Origin: Dipteris shenzhenensis
Taxonomy: Eukaryota; Polypodiophyta; Polypodiopsida; Gleicheniales
Assembly: GCA_047967505.1 (NCBI GenBank)
Contig: CM106541.1
Reading direction: 5' to 3' (one strand)
DNA: 64,000 nt
Positions 32,200 to 45,800 of the stretch are shown piece by piece (the first letter of the stretch is position 1; each line of letters begins with the position of its first letter). The position numbers and the translations under genes are program-made. The notes beneath the pieces were generated by a model, which was not told the origin of the DNA, ran no database searches, and saw only the letters and a program-made list of their open reading frames with translations.

Positions 32200-34360
32200 A
32201 AATTCATTATGAAGATGAAAAGACTAACTATAGACATGGCAATATTCCTCGAACAGAAAGGGATAAAGACATCCTCCACAAGAGAACCCAATAGGCTCTT
32301 GTGCTCTCTATGCCACAAATAAGTAAAAAAGCACGCACTGCCTCTGTTGTCATCCTTGAACATGAAAATGGCTAGAAAAATATTCTACATGAGCAAACTC
32401 AATGACGTTGAGGCACGCTGATGTCCATTAGAATACCATTTGTGCAAATTCAAGAGTTGACATATGAAGGACAATATGGGTTGCATGGAAGTGTTGTCAA
32501 TGTCATTGCATACCTTGACAGAGCCGAATCCATATTGCCGTAGCTTTTAAGCAACAACGGTACAGTTGCAGTCGCAATTAAATGCAAACTCTCGTACAAG
32601 CATAGCTACATGAGTGGCCTACTCAAGCCAACTTTCACAATGCTTTCTTTGAATGAGCTTTTAGGAACACCACTATACAAAGATTACAAGGTTAGCATGA
32701 ACCGAACTTGGGAAAATCATATAAAGCTAATTCAAGCACAAGAGAGAGAAGATGTTGACCAACCCAACAACCAAATTTCAGTAAATGTGGATGACAACGA
32801 GGTCAACATGGACACTTTGGTACATGGGATCTATACAAACCAGCAACAAGTGGTTGACTTTGAAGGCCAAACCATTGCTATTGCTTCTTTGTAGGGTTTC
32901 TCTCCCGTAAGCATATTCAAAGACAAACATTGCGAAGAGCTCGCTTACACAAGGTTGTTCTATGGCACAATCCACGAAACTACAATCTCCCTAATCAGAG
33001 TTCTCTTACCAAGACATTGCCTCTTGGGAACTAACAAATGTGGATGGGCAATTTGCATTTTGCATAGACAACCTTTTCTTCAAAAAAATGAAAATCTTGG
33101 TTCGCCAAGTTTTATTGTCCTCGTGTGTCCGCATGTGCAAAGCGTAGACAAGGAGAGGAACAATTCAAGTAAAAGATGCACTTTTGGACACGAACATTGA
33201 GAAGTTACTGCAATCAAACATAGCTTATCGAGACTTCACTCATCTCCATACCTCGGGGGACTACAAGTTCCACCTAAAGAAAAACATTTTTTCAATGTTG
33301 AGGCAATTGGGGCCACCAACCTCTTTTGTGACGGTATCCGTTGGCAGAGAAAACATGGACTCTATTGATGGATTGCCTCCACAAACTGAATCCTAGACTA
33401 GAGGAGCAGGTGAACAGAAACCCAAACATTAAAGCACACCACCTCATATGTTCTGATCCAGTAACAACAGCTCAGTATTATGTCCACCGTTTCCAAGCAT
33501 TGAAGAACTTGCTCAAGAAAGACGCTACCATTCTTGGGAAGGTAGTCGATTTCTTCTTCATGATAGAGTTTTAGGATAGGGGGATCTAGCACGATCATAG
33601 CCGATTGTGGATTGAAAATGTGCCTATCTTTGGCATATCAAAAAATTTAGAGATCGAAGCATTTGTCGACAGGTTTATCAATACTGACATATCTACATTT
33701 CCCTTTGAAAGGAGCGAAATCCAAACGCACAAACACCACAAAACATGTTTCAAAAGAAGGAAAGACTGTTGCTACGGGTTTCCTTGCCCTCCCATGGTAA
33801 AGACTCAAATACTCCTCCCTTTTAAGGATTCCTCCAGCAACAACGTTCTAAAGAACAACATGAAACACATCAAACTACTTCTCGCGCAAGACAACATGTT
33901 GTTGCTAGACTATAATTCATTCTTGCACAATCTGAATCTAACACATGATGAATACATACTAGCTCTTTGATCGTCGATCTCTCAACTAGCATTGTTTTTT
34001 AAAAGACATCCAAAAGCTATATTCACAAACAACTTCAACCATGCATTGTTAGGACTATGGGAGGCCAATAGGGACGTACAATTCATACTCAATCCCCATG
34101 GAGCTGAAGCATATTGCACATTATACATAACCGAAATAGACAAAGAAACAACAGAGGCAGTCAAGGTGGCCCTAGCACAAAGTGCAAGTTCTAAAGTGCC
34201 ACCAAATGAACGAATACGTTGCATTGGCAATGCAAGACTCAATATGCAACACATAAGCTCCCAATAAGTAGTGTACTTAGCACTCTCCTTACCACTCACG
34301 AGAGCCACAAGGCAATTTATTTACATTAACACAAACCCTCCTGAAGAAAGAACATTGTTG
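32200..34360 (+). pseudogene. Helitron Rep domain, decayed
   Basis: Across several frames the order matches Helitron transposases. First a region like DUF6570 (GLHGSVVNVIAYLDRAESIL, KLSYKHSYMSGLL, GTPLYKDYKVSMN). Next FSPVSIFKDKHCEELAYTRLF, the usual P.S...D...EE..FP.LF phrase. Then the Rep core: SMLRQLGPPTSFVTVSVG, VTTAQYYVHRFQALKN, HDHSRLWIENVPIF (the HUH metal-binding motif, here H-D-H) and NHALLGLWEANRDVQFIL. Stops and frame changes occur throughout, so it is inactive. Rep nicks and rejoins DNA during rolling-circle transposition. Confidence 0.75.
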
Positions 34361-34956
34361 CTTAAGCGATGATAACAATTACAATGCTTTTACACCTAGA
34401 AAGCATTGATGTTTTCTATAGCATCATCGCTAAGTACTTGAAATGAGAAGCAACTCTCCATTCTATTTGTTTGTCAAGCTTTGCTGGTGACTACACAATT
34501 GTGGGAGCAAAGGCAAGAAAAAGGAAAACCACAAAAATAGTGAGGTTCAATACTTACAATTAGATCACAAACCTAGAGAACCACTACAGAGAATAATGCC
34601 TTCTCTTCTTGCCATACCACAAATAAGAGCCAATGTTGGATCAACAAAACTGTATGTGGCATGACATGTACAAGGCCCACTTACACATCATTAGCACAAA
34701 CAGAGATAAATTCATCAAACTCATTCCTAAAAATTGCACAAGATCATCAACCATATTTACTCTCTTGTCATCCTCTAACTATGAGTCAACTCACATTAAC
34801 AACGATGCATATGACATAGGCATTGAAATGAATAATCAAACCAAGGCAAATCAATTTCGCACCACATATTCGTTGACGTACAATTTCTTAACAAACAAGG
34901 ATTGCTATAGTATGATGATGAAACTAAATATTGAATAGTGCATCCTTCTCAATGGC

Positions 34957-35700
34957 ATGATGCTCAAGAAAAGAATAAAGCCAACCAAACAATTGCCACT
35001 TTTCCTTTCAGGAAATGCAGCAACGGGGAAAACATTTAAGGTGATGGCAATAGTCCAAGCACTTCTAAGGCACTACTCGCACAAAGAAAGCTCCGATGTG
35101 AGCCTACCAAATGTGCTGTTGCTAGCTTACATAGGCAAAGTTGCATTCAACATCGGAGGCACGACAATTCATTCTGCACTACATCTGCCACTAATGGCAT
35201 CCCACTACACAAGCCTCTTGGCAGAAAAACTTCAAGATCTATTGCAACTCTACAAAGACTTGAGCTAGTTGTTTTCGATGAGGTTTCCTTGATAGGGCAT
35301 AGCACATTAGTCGGCTACAGACATGCGCTCAAGGGAGATCAAACACAATCAACTCAAACCATTTGGAGGAATAGATGTTCTCTTATGTGGAGATCTATGT
35401 CAAGTTAGCCCAACAAAAGATTCATGGATTTTCATGGGACAAACAATGAACACAGCGATGACATCATCATTCTGGCAAGACAAAGTATCTTTGTACGAAC
35501 TTCACACTCCAATGTGACAAACAAATAGCCAATACATTAAGATTCTCAACAAAATTAGAGTTGGAGAACAAACGTTGAAAGACATCTCATACATAAACAA
35601 CCAATATCTCAGAACACCATTGCAAAAACAAAACGTCCCACATTTGTTCTACACCAATGCTACAAAACATGTTCACAACAAATAAATATTCGAATTAATC
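34957..35700 (+). pseudogene. Helitron PIF1-type helicase, decayed
   Basis: A Walker A-like GNAATGKTF at about 35010, LAYIGKVAFNIGGTTIHSAL, Walker B LVVFDEVSLIG after a stop near 35268, then FGGIDVLLCGDLCQVSPTKD and a decayed C-terminal part (QYIKILNKIRVGEQTLKDIS). This is the superfamily 1 PIF1-like helicase that follows Rep in Helitrons. I did not find the CTRR end with its hairpin. Confidence 0.78.
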
Positions 35701-35879
35701 CAAGAACCCCCACACATTCTACTAGCAAACCTTCACATCCAAGAACCACCAAGAGCGCTTCTTCAATCGTTGGAGACTCTGCTTCATCATATCGATCCAA
35801 CAACACCAACAACAACAAAAGGGGACTTTAACATCAACCATGTAAGTGTAAGCGCAGCCATAAAAAGTCTTCATGCATG

Positions 35880-35949
35880 CAACATCATGAAATGACGCAA
35901 TTGATTGACTAGCCGCAACATCATGAAATGACACAATTGATGGACTAGC
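35880..35949 (+). repeat. Two-copy tandem repeat, 35 bp unit
   Basis: GCAACATCATGAAATGAC.C occurs at 35880 and 35915; each copy continues to GACTAGC. There are three differences between them. Confidence 0.85.
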
Positions 35950-36510
35950 AAATGGGTCCACAATCGACCACATTTGGACAAACAACAAAACGAGAGGAGG
36001 AACTAATTTCATTTGGTCATGCAGAGAGATACTTAGACATAAACCAAGGGCAGGCCTCTTGAATGTAATTCACCTTGTTTTTAAACACTTAGCTCCTTCC
36101 CCGTGTTCTCATCAGAGCTCGCAAGCTCCCCACTTTCCCTTGATCATCAACAATACTGTACTTTGTTCATCCCTTTGTAAACTCGCAGAAACGATGACAA
36201 TCTCCGTTTTTGCTCGGATCATGCTTCCCTCTTGAATTTCCCCTTTTGCATTTCTACTTCTCCCACAACCGATCTGCTCGAATTCCCCTTCTTCCAACCT
36301 TTTCGGAGCCTTTTGCATTCGCCGGCAGCAGCACCTTCTATGAAACGCACTCCTGACCTGGTCAGCGCGCTTCAGATGAATAGTTTATGGTGTGCTTGCT
36401 GACAGCACTGCTCAAAATCGGGTTTTTCTTGTGAGTCGTTTGGGGACATATGTTATCGTATGCGCGGAGAGTGATATAAAAGCGTAGCTGTGCGAAATAA
36501 TTGCCTATCA
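35950..36510 (+). promoter_or_regulatory. 5' flank and probable promoter/leader of the Tubby-like gene
   Basis: The base composition shifts from AT-rich Helitron DNA to a CG-richer stretch near 36300-36430, as is common upstream of plant genes. TATAAA lies at 36475-36480, only about 30 bp before the ATG, so it would leave almost no leader; the real start site is probably further upstream. I cannot define a transcription start. Confidence 0.4.
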
Positions 36511-36870
36511 ATGCCCTTCAAAGGTATAATCCGGGAGTTTCAGGAGATGAAAGATGGCATTGGTAGCATCTCCAGAAGAAGCTTCGATGTCAAGTTTTCT
36601 TATCATCACAGGTCTCGATCTCTTACTTCGGTTCTCGATGAAAGTCAAGTAAGCAACCAGATTCAACAACAGAGCTGCTGGGCAAATATGCCACCGGAGC
36701 TTCTTAGAGATGTGCTTCAACGGGTCGAAGCCAGTGAAGGCTTGTGGCCGTCTCGGAAACACGTAGTAGCTTGTGCTTGCGTCTGCAGGAACTGGAGAGA
36801 GATAGCGAAAGAACTCGTGAAGACACCGGAACAGTGTGGCAAGCTGACGTTTCCCATTTCATTGAAGCAG
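36511..36870 (+). CDS. TLP: Tubby-like gene exon 1 (F-box)
   Basis: 120 codons from ATG 36511 ([10 protein letters not shown]) to CAG before donor GTGATG at 36871; phase 0. The frame is open further upstream but has no earlier ATG. It encodes the N-terminal SRRSFDVKF segment and the F-box. Confidence 0.93.
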
Positions 36871-39800
36871 GTGATGCACTCATTCCTGGCCGAAAACACA
36901 ATCGCAGGGTTTTCTGGCCACGTTTCAATGATTTTGTTTCTTGAAATGGTTTCGTGAGGTGGATTGGCCTAGATAATTGTGCTCGCGTGCTTTTTGCTCT
37001 ACACCTTAAGCCCCACTTTTCCGAATAAGGCAGAAAAATGTATTCTGTTGACCGCTGGGACTCCAACATGGAAAGCATTCGGTGCTGTCAGCGGGGATTG
37101 CAAATCCCATGCTTCAATATTGTGGATGGTATTGTGCGATCCCCTGGGGCTGCATGCAATTATCATTTCTCGACACCTCGTCTACACTGTACAGTAGTCT
37201 ACATTAAGTAGGTCCGTATGGGAGTACTTGATGTTCTTCGTCCATGTCTTTATGCTTTCCCAGGAGCTTCAACCTGAGATGTCTATAGCGGAGAATCACA
37301 GGGTTATGTATAGTGCATGGAATTGTGAATAGTTGCTAACGGCAGGAACTTACGAAGAAACACCATAGAATTGATCTACAAATATATATATATATATATA
37401 TATAGGCTTTTCTCAGAGACATCATCCAAAGAAAACTTCTCTAGCGGCGTGTGATGTGTCAAAGTGCTGATGAGCTATTCGTAGCACATTGTTCAGCGTA
37501 GCCTTCTTCTGACTGATAATAGTGCAAACTTTCTACATGGCCATCTATATATATATATATATATAATGTCTGGTCCTCTATAGCCCTTAGCCGGGTTGTT
37601 TGGATAGGATTTTGCCACTGGTGCCCTTTTTATGTCTTACTGGATCTTTGATTGAAGATTTTTCGTTCTGTCCAAGCCGAGTTCTTGCCTTTGATGCCAG
37701 CATTTTGCCAAAGAAAGTGGTGCTTGTTTGCTAAGTTGTGTTTCCTTTTATGTCTATGTGAAATGTATTATTGATCCTAGAGCAAAGAGAGAGAGTGACC
37801 TTATGTAGGAATTCGTTTAGCTTTGCCAATGCCCTAAGGGCTGAATACAACCATATGAAGGGGCTGGAACCCTCAATGCAAAACTGGAAGGAAACTATAC
37901 TACCTAGAGGAGGTGAATCCTCACTAGATCTTTGGAGAGGCTGAGGCACCCTGCTGGTCTGCTGCGGTGAGGCCTAACTGCTGCTGAACTGAGGATAGGA
38001 TGCCCAACTGTGAGATGGAGAATGAAGCTGCCTTTTATAGGCCCCCCTTGGGCGTAAAACTGACCGACCAGCAGCTTCCTGCCACCGACCAAGCTGCTCC
38101 CTATTCACCAACCTGCTAATGTGGCACCTGACACTGCCACGTGGCTCTTGCTGATGTCATTGCTGATGTGGCACCTGTGCAGTACGGATTGCTGAGCTGG
38201 CTGTTGCTTGCGTGGTGGTCCACGTGGGAGCCAGCTGACATGGCTGCCTGTGGCATTCCTGCTGCGTGCTGATTGGGCAGCCCACGTGGCAGTCCAGCAT
38301 GCCAGTGACATCCCCTTCTGCTGAAACTAGAACCAATATATGAAACTGCCCTCCCGTCGAGCTGATGGAGGTGATGGGCTGTGGTATACCTGGCTGATAA
38401 ATCCTGTTCTGGAGACCTCTATCATGAATCCAGAAATGGTTGCTAAGCTCATGAATCCTGATCTGCAGGTACTGAATTCCTGGATCTGGTGCTAACTTCT
38501 GGTAAGGATATGTGCTGTGGGTTTATACTCTAGGATGATGCTCCTTGTGGTTTTCCTCAGTGCATATAGCTGATAGGGACGGAGGAAGACTGGGTTTGAG
38601 AGAGGCATCTTGGTCTTGTTGTGACTTTGTTGCCTGCTGTAAGACTGTATTCTGCTGTAATACTATTGAACCCCTTGAATGACTGATATCAAAGGTCGAG
38701 GCGGAACACCCTTAATCCAATAGATGAACTTGGACCCATGGCTTGGGATTTTGACATCCAAGCCTTGGTGCTGATATTCTGGTCGGACTTTGAACTAGTG
38801 CCACCATCGTGCTCCCAAGATGACATCCGCTGCCGGAGTAGGTGCGAGCCTGAGTGGCCGACTGTGTACCCACCTTGATATCTTCAGAGTGGCTGAAGCC
38901 ACCTGCATATTGCTCTTTATCTGCTGCCCTGGAAACCACACATGACCTCAAGCATAGCCTTTTGGGTATATCAATGGGTAGTATTGTTGTAGGGAAACTC
39001 TAGTAAATGTAGATATTGATACGGTAACTTAGGCTGATCCTTCTCAAAGGCCGTAATCATACTGTCTATGGCTTTATTGGCTGCTTCAGTTTGAAGCTTA
39101 GTACTGTGGTTCTCAAATAAGGCTGTCCAAAAATGACTTTAAAGTTTAGAATCATTATCGAAGTAATGGATCTAGGTAAGCCATGAAGTCTATAGATATA
39201 TCAAATGAAAAGTTTGGCTATTTCAGGAGCTCATATATCCTTGTTAATGAACCAAAGGGAGCTTGTTTACTAAGGGGGTCAATTGTAGTGAGTTTTGGTC
39301 AAACAAGGCGCTCTTCGCTGATCATACACAAAATCCATTTAATGCTTTTCCCATCTTAATGAAGGTATGGGCTGGGTTGTGGTCGTGGACGTGGGCAAAG
39401 TAGACCAAAATCATGGGGTCATGTATTGAAGTGGTACTTTGTCATACCGTGGGGATTCTGGTTGGGTAAGTCGAAGACAAGCAAAAGTTAATAAAGGACC
39501 AAGTTTCCACTATGGTGCCATATCCAAAACCACGTATCTAAGGCAGCCTACATGTGAAAAGTGGCCTTGAACTTGAACACCTTGAATTTTTGTGTGAAAA
39601 TGAGTGCATATAACACTTGGGCAAGCCAAGGGTGTGCCCATGAGTGGGTGTCAAACACATGGAAGACACTAGAAGCGCCCAACTCACACCTATATCCATG
39701 GGAAGGGGAGGGAAGAAGAGCATAAGAGTGACACTTTGAGACTTCTTACTTATTTAAAAGTATTGGCATCCCTCCTCAAGTTAGGCCAATGAAAATTGTC

Positions 39801-42800
39801 TCTAGATTGCTAAGGGCTCCTTGAATACATCTATGACTATCATACAAGTTGTTAGGTTGTTCACTAGGTACCATCCAACTAGCACCAAAGGTTTATGGCA
39901 CCACCATTCTCGATTACGAACCCACCAACGTTCCTTAGCAATTTTGGTCTATCTATCTGTCCGCCTCAGAATCCAAGCACAGCATGGATCCTGCCAAGCA
40001 CCATGCTCCCAAGGTATGTTTTAATCCATCTCCACTCTTGGCAACATCTGCACCCATGTGCTTCACCTGAACAAGGAAATCCCAGTGGCTGATCCACATA
40101 GATTTCGAAGGCGAAGTGTTTTTCGAGGAACCCTGGACCATAAGCTCCAGACGAGCTCACCAATGAGAGTGAACATGGACCCTTCTTGGAGGTAGCTAAC
40201 AACGGTCCTCCACATGAGTCCGATTGGATTGCCCCCTTTGAATAGGCACGTTTCAAAAGAACTATCTTGTTTTAACAATATACTCTTTAAAAGAAGGGCT
40301 TTATATAGGGGCTGGATGCTCCCTGCTTTAGGCGACCAGCCCACAGACTGGGCTGACCTAATCTGTGGCAGATCTGCAACAGACTGCCGACTGGAGTTTC
40401 TCCAAATAAGCCGCCTGGCTGCCACGTGGCAATCCTCATTGCTCACGCCTTTTTGGCACTGCCCCGACCTCCTGCCCTTCTGTCGATCTGATGCTGTCTG
40501 CAGGGCCTATAATGCTTGCCCTTATGCAGCCTTTGCAGCTGCGGGGCCCCTGTGCATGTACCGATCTGCTGTCCTGATCTGACAGTATGCTGCTCAGCAC
40601 CTGTACAGCCTCTGTATAGCCTGCTGTAGCAGGCCTGCGCAGCAGACTCTGTATCCTCTCAGATCTGTCCCTGTGACAGTCCACCTGGACTCTAACCTAT
40701 GCTGATGGTCTACCTGCCCTCATCTGGAGGCTCAGCGGGGTGACCCTTAAAATACCAACAACCTCATGTTTCAATTGTACACTCATCCAGCTCCTTTGTC
40801 CTGACAATGGGTCTATACTTTTTGGTACTCCCCCTTTTTTCATTACTTTACACAAATCCAAGAGGGGCAATGCTAACTTGGCATAATTTCAGATAGAAGT
40901 CTTGAAGAAATTGACAAATCCAAGGAGGGGTCAAAATTGTTCTTAAAATAGGTCACTCACATACCTTTTTGAGCTTCTCAAAGTCATGCAGACACCATCT
41001 CCAGAAATGATGTGTCCTAGGTAGGTGAGTTCCTGTTTCAAGAATTTACACTTCCTCTCTTTCACAAAGAGTTGCTCTTTTCGAAGTATGGACAACACTC
41101 TCCGTAGATGGTGCCTAGATTCTAAAAGAGACTTGCTATAAATCAAGCTATCATCAAGAAAGGCACAACAAACTTTTCGAGATTTTGATGAAAGAGATCA
41201 TTTATCATCTAATGGCATATTAGTGAGTCCAAATGGAAGCACCAAGAACTCATAATGACTGAATCACATGCGAAACACAGCCTCTTTCCCACATGTCCTT
41301 ATCTAGTATAGCTTGTTCTCAAATCGATCTTCATCAAGTAGTCTTGATGGTCAATTTATTTAGACCCTTATAGAATATGCATAAACTCATAGATGTGTCT
41401 TTTTTCTTAACCAAGAGCACTGGTACACACCATGGTGACTTACTAGTTCTAGTTGGAGGTAATCTTGAAGTTGTCACATAATTTCATCCTCCTTAGTTGA
41501 ACTGGTCTCATACGAGTGCCTGAACACAGGCTGCACATGTAACAAAGGTGACCCTTAGTAGGTTCTTTTAAAAAGGGCTTGTAAGTGAGTAGCATTCAAG
41601 TGGGCAGCCAAATGTTGCCACGTGGCATCTTAGGGAGGCTGTCCCATAAGTCATGTTGCTATTGTTGCTGGGCCCAAACCTATAAAAGGGGGGGGTGTTT
41701 CCTGGCTGTTCTCTTTCCAGCTGAGCCTACAATGCTCTTGGCTGTTTGAACTAGGACTGGTTTCCTAGCCTGTTGCTAGTGCAGCCCATCACTAGTGGTA
41801 GTTCTACATGTATTTCCAGGTACCAATATAGATCTGCACGCTGTCCTTTCCCATTTTCACTATCTACTGTTATTCCTGCTATTATTCCTGCTTACTTAGG
41901 CTGTGAAACTAGAGTAAACTAGCAGGTAGTAGGCTAGCTTCTCTACAGTGGTATCAGAACACTTTTCTAGGGAATTTCATCGGAAAATGTGGTTATTTGA
42001 TTCTGAAAATTGGAGCACATCATCTTGAGGTTGGGGCCTACCTGTTTGCAATATTCTGTCACGGCCAGGTGTCTAGATCTTCAGATATACACGTGGCAGC
42101 CCCTGATTGGACCAGGATTCAATGTGCTCAGAATTGAACAATTCTTACATCATTGTGTTCAGCCTGATCAGCAGATCAATAGCCCTCAAGAAATTCCAGG
42201 GTTTGAGTCAGCATTACTCAGGTTCTATGAGCGCTGCCAGTTTCACTGATTCTGCTGTGAATTAGGGTTTTACTGAACCAAGTGGCGATTTTCCTGCATA
42301 GATGGATTCGACCCAGCTGATTATACTCCTGTATCAAGTTTCAGACTGATCAGAGTTCATTCACTCCTGAAATTGCCTCGAAATGTGTTCCAGCAGGTAC
42401 TAAATCAGGGTTTTCTTAGCCTCACTACCATCTAATTTGGGGCTTTTCAGCATTTCCTGTATAATTTGAGTTGTCTCAGCTGCTGCAAGCTTTGCACCAA
42501 GGTGGAGGTCCATCAGAGACCATTTTCCCCATCAGGTACCTCGAAATCTGCTCCAGCAGGTGCATTTCTAGCTTTCTGGAGTTATGGTTTCTCTGAAATT
42601 TGGGGCTTCCTAGTTTTCCATGCTAAATGGTTCTATTCTTTGCTATATAACCCTAAATGGAACACTGGGTTGGAGATTGGAGCCCTAGATCTGTCCATTT
42701 GGTCAAATTGTGAGCTGTCCAGTCAGCATTTGCCACGTGGCAGTGAACTCTCTGCCCTGGACAGTTATAATCTACTGTTCAGACACCAACAATGTTCTAA

Positions 42801-45800
42801 CAGTGCTTTTATATGCTCCTGTGTACTTTTGGATCCTAAACAATGCTTAGATTGGTCTTTGATCTTCTCTATGGCTCCCAAGAGAGTTGGATCCCAATCA
42901 AGGAAGATACCAGTAGAAGATGACCCACACGTGGAGAATGTTGGTGGTTGATGCAATAACATCATGGGGTATTGCCATGGATGGAGACCTAATGATTGAT
43001 AAGGATCAAAATGTCATTCCTGCTGCCAAGTGAGCAAGCTTAAATGGAGGGACCTTCTCAAGTGCAGACTGCTCTAGGTATGGAACCTCAAGGAGGTGGT
43101 CCACTTGATCCCATAATACAGGCACTTCGAGAAGTTACAAATGAAATAAAAGCAAATGGAGTGAGGATGCAAAACTCATTTGCCACACTCAGCAGGAAAT
43201 TGGACCAGATCAAGAAGGTTCAGATACATGAGGGGAAGAGACCTTTGGAGCAGTTTTGTGGGGATTCAGATGATGAAGAAGAAGTTCCTAATCAGGATAC
43301 TACTGGAAGACCAGTGGGTGTCATGGCTTCTGCAAGAACTGCCCAGCCAAATGTCCACCAATGCAAGGAGCTTTCACGAAACACTCCTACTATGGAAAAC
43401 AGTCATGAAGTGGATGTTTTATGTCACAGATTCAATGGATATAAGTCTCTACGACCTGATCTTAGGGCTGTGAGGCCTTGTCCCCAATCCAAACAGTGAA
43501 ATCTGTTGAGGCTAAGGGTCTTTCTCATCAAGACAAGGATATCAAGGATAAGATTATTCTATCAAAGTTCAAGGGGGATACCTGCACTCCTATGGAAGAC
43601 TATTTCCTGTTCTATCCTAGGAGTGATCAAAGCAAAATCAGATTTGCAGCCCTACACATGGAGGACTATGCTCATTCCTGGAGGAGGAATCTTCAAAACG
43701 AGGGGTCACTATTCAATCTTGGGAGGAATTTAAGGAGCAGATGTTTCAGAAATTCGTATCCTCTATTGCTAGATATAAGCTTGTTTTCCAATGGTATGAC
43801 TTATCTCAGCAAGGTTCTGTGAGGAACTATAATAAACAGTTTTGGAAATTGTCCTTGTTTGCTCATGGTATTGATGAGAGAAGTAGGCTGCTCAAATTCA
43901 TCTATGGACTTCATCCAAGCATTGCTGCTGATGTGACAGCCCTCAAACCTCTTACTCTCAAGGAAGCAATGCGTTTGGCAGAACTTTCTGAACCTAAGTA
44001 CAGTTTGAAGGAGAAAGGATTGGGCATTAGGCACATGGACAGTAGGCCTAGCAACAAGAGCGATTTTCCATTGGTTCCCAAGCAAGTACCCCCTACTACA
44101 GCATCCATTCCTATCCCGAGATATCCTACTGTTTATGGCAGCAATGGGGCCAAGGTGAAATCTCTCAGGTTAGGAGATATGCATACCTCTAGTACACGTA
44201 GGTCTAAGGACCCCAAGGACAGGAAGGATAGAGTGGTCAAGCGATTGTCACAAGCTATTATAGAGGACAGAAAGAAGAAGAATTTATGCTAATTATGTGG
44301 AGAGAAATGGACTCCAGACCATAAGAATGTGTGTAAAGCCAAATCAGGTGCCAAACTGAGTATGATCTTAGAGCTTGATGATGACCCTTCTTATGAATAC
44401 TGCAGAGGTTGAATTCCATGACTGTGTAGGTGATGATCATGGAGACAATGATGTTTCTCATGATTCCAAACGTGAATGTGGAGAGAAATGGGCTCCAGAC
44501 CATAAGAATGTGTGTAAAGCCAAATGAGGTGCCAAACTGAGTATGATCTTAGAGCTTGATGATGACCCTTCTTATGAAGACACTACTGCAGAGGTTGAAT
44601 TCCATGACTGTGTAGGTGATGATCATGGAGACAATGATGTTTCCATGATTCCAAACGTGAACCCTCTTTTCCATTCGACCCAGATTGGTGTATTGTTTCT
44701 AATACCACGACTGATGGTGAATTGCAGTCCAAATATTCACGTAAATGCCATCAATGGAGGGTTGAGGTAATTGATGATCACTTAGGGGTGGACAGAGAAT
44801 CAGATGGGAACTCTTGTGTGGATGATGACGAGTTGTTTTGGGATACCCAATCTGTTACTTACAGCATCTCTCCAGAGGCATTTATGGGGTCTCATAATGC
44901 CCATACACTTAGGCTACAAGGGACAATCAAAGGCAGATCAGTCCACATATTGGTTGACAGTGGGAGTACTCACAGCTTCATAAATTCCAAATCTGTTGAG
45001 GCAGTAAGATTACAGCCCACCACTATTGACCATGGCTTGCAGGTACAAGTGGCTAATGGAAAAAGAAAGAAAGAAAGAAATTTTATTAGAGTCTTCGGAA
45101 GACCGATGGGTCTATTAGACTGAAAGAAAACCTGATACAAATCACAGTAAGGGTGGAGCTACTAATACGAGCATCATCACCCGTGCTGAATCCTAAGTCT
45201 GATCATACATAATCAAATACATCTGGGTGTGACAATGAAAAGAAAAAAGACTGGAGCGGAGTGGAATCCTCCGTATGTCATGTCGCCCTGGCTGGTGCGT
45301 AGCTGGTGATGGGATGTTGGCGTCGGTCAAGGGGTGCCGTGCATCTCGGTCTCCTGGACGAGGCTCGACGCAAGACCAGAGCCACCGTGACTCCCGTGGG
45401 ACGTATCCCGGGTCTAAACAATGATGGGAGGTCCTCCAGAGTGATCAGTGTGTCCCCTCGATGTCTCGTGTGTCGTGCTGCGGTCGTCAGGTCGGGGTCT
45501 CTGTCACGTCTGCGGCTAGAGACTAGACGATCAATGTCACTTGATGGGAAGAACTCTGTGATCCTGCTCTGAGAGGTGTCTGATGATATGGCCAAGCCCC
45601 GTCGCCTGAGTAAGTACACTCTGTGTTGGACCCCCTCGTGAATGAAGGCCATGAGGCATCTTTGATTTGGGTAGGCGAGGAATCTGGAAAGGAGCCCGGA
45701 GCTGTCTCTGAAGAGACAGTGGTAACGACCTCGGATCTCTGTTGGTTCCAAGGAGGGACACCTTGCACATGTGAAATTGATTCTGGAAGTTCTCAGATTC

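Larger units (their letters stand above)
36871..41537. other. Intron 1, left part: mosaic of old gypsy pieces
   Basis: After the donor there is unique sequence with two TA microsatellites, then mainly minus-strand gypsy remnants, described separately. 38960-40230 shows no coding signal I can support. Confidence 0.6.

Noticed and set aside
36475-36480. TATAAA as the functional TATA box of the Tubby-like gene
   Set aside because: It is only about 30 bp before the ATG, which would leave almost no 5' leader; kept only as a weak note.
38695-41537. Gypsy protease and RT pieces on the minus strand as one element
   Set aside because: On the minus strand RT comes before protease, the wrong order for gypsy; they are more likely separate remnants.
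45278-45751. Minus-strand 157-codon frame as a gene
   Set aside because: Arg/Ser-rich composition follows from the GC-rich DNA; overlapping frames on other strands are equally open and no family is recognised.
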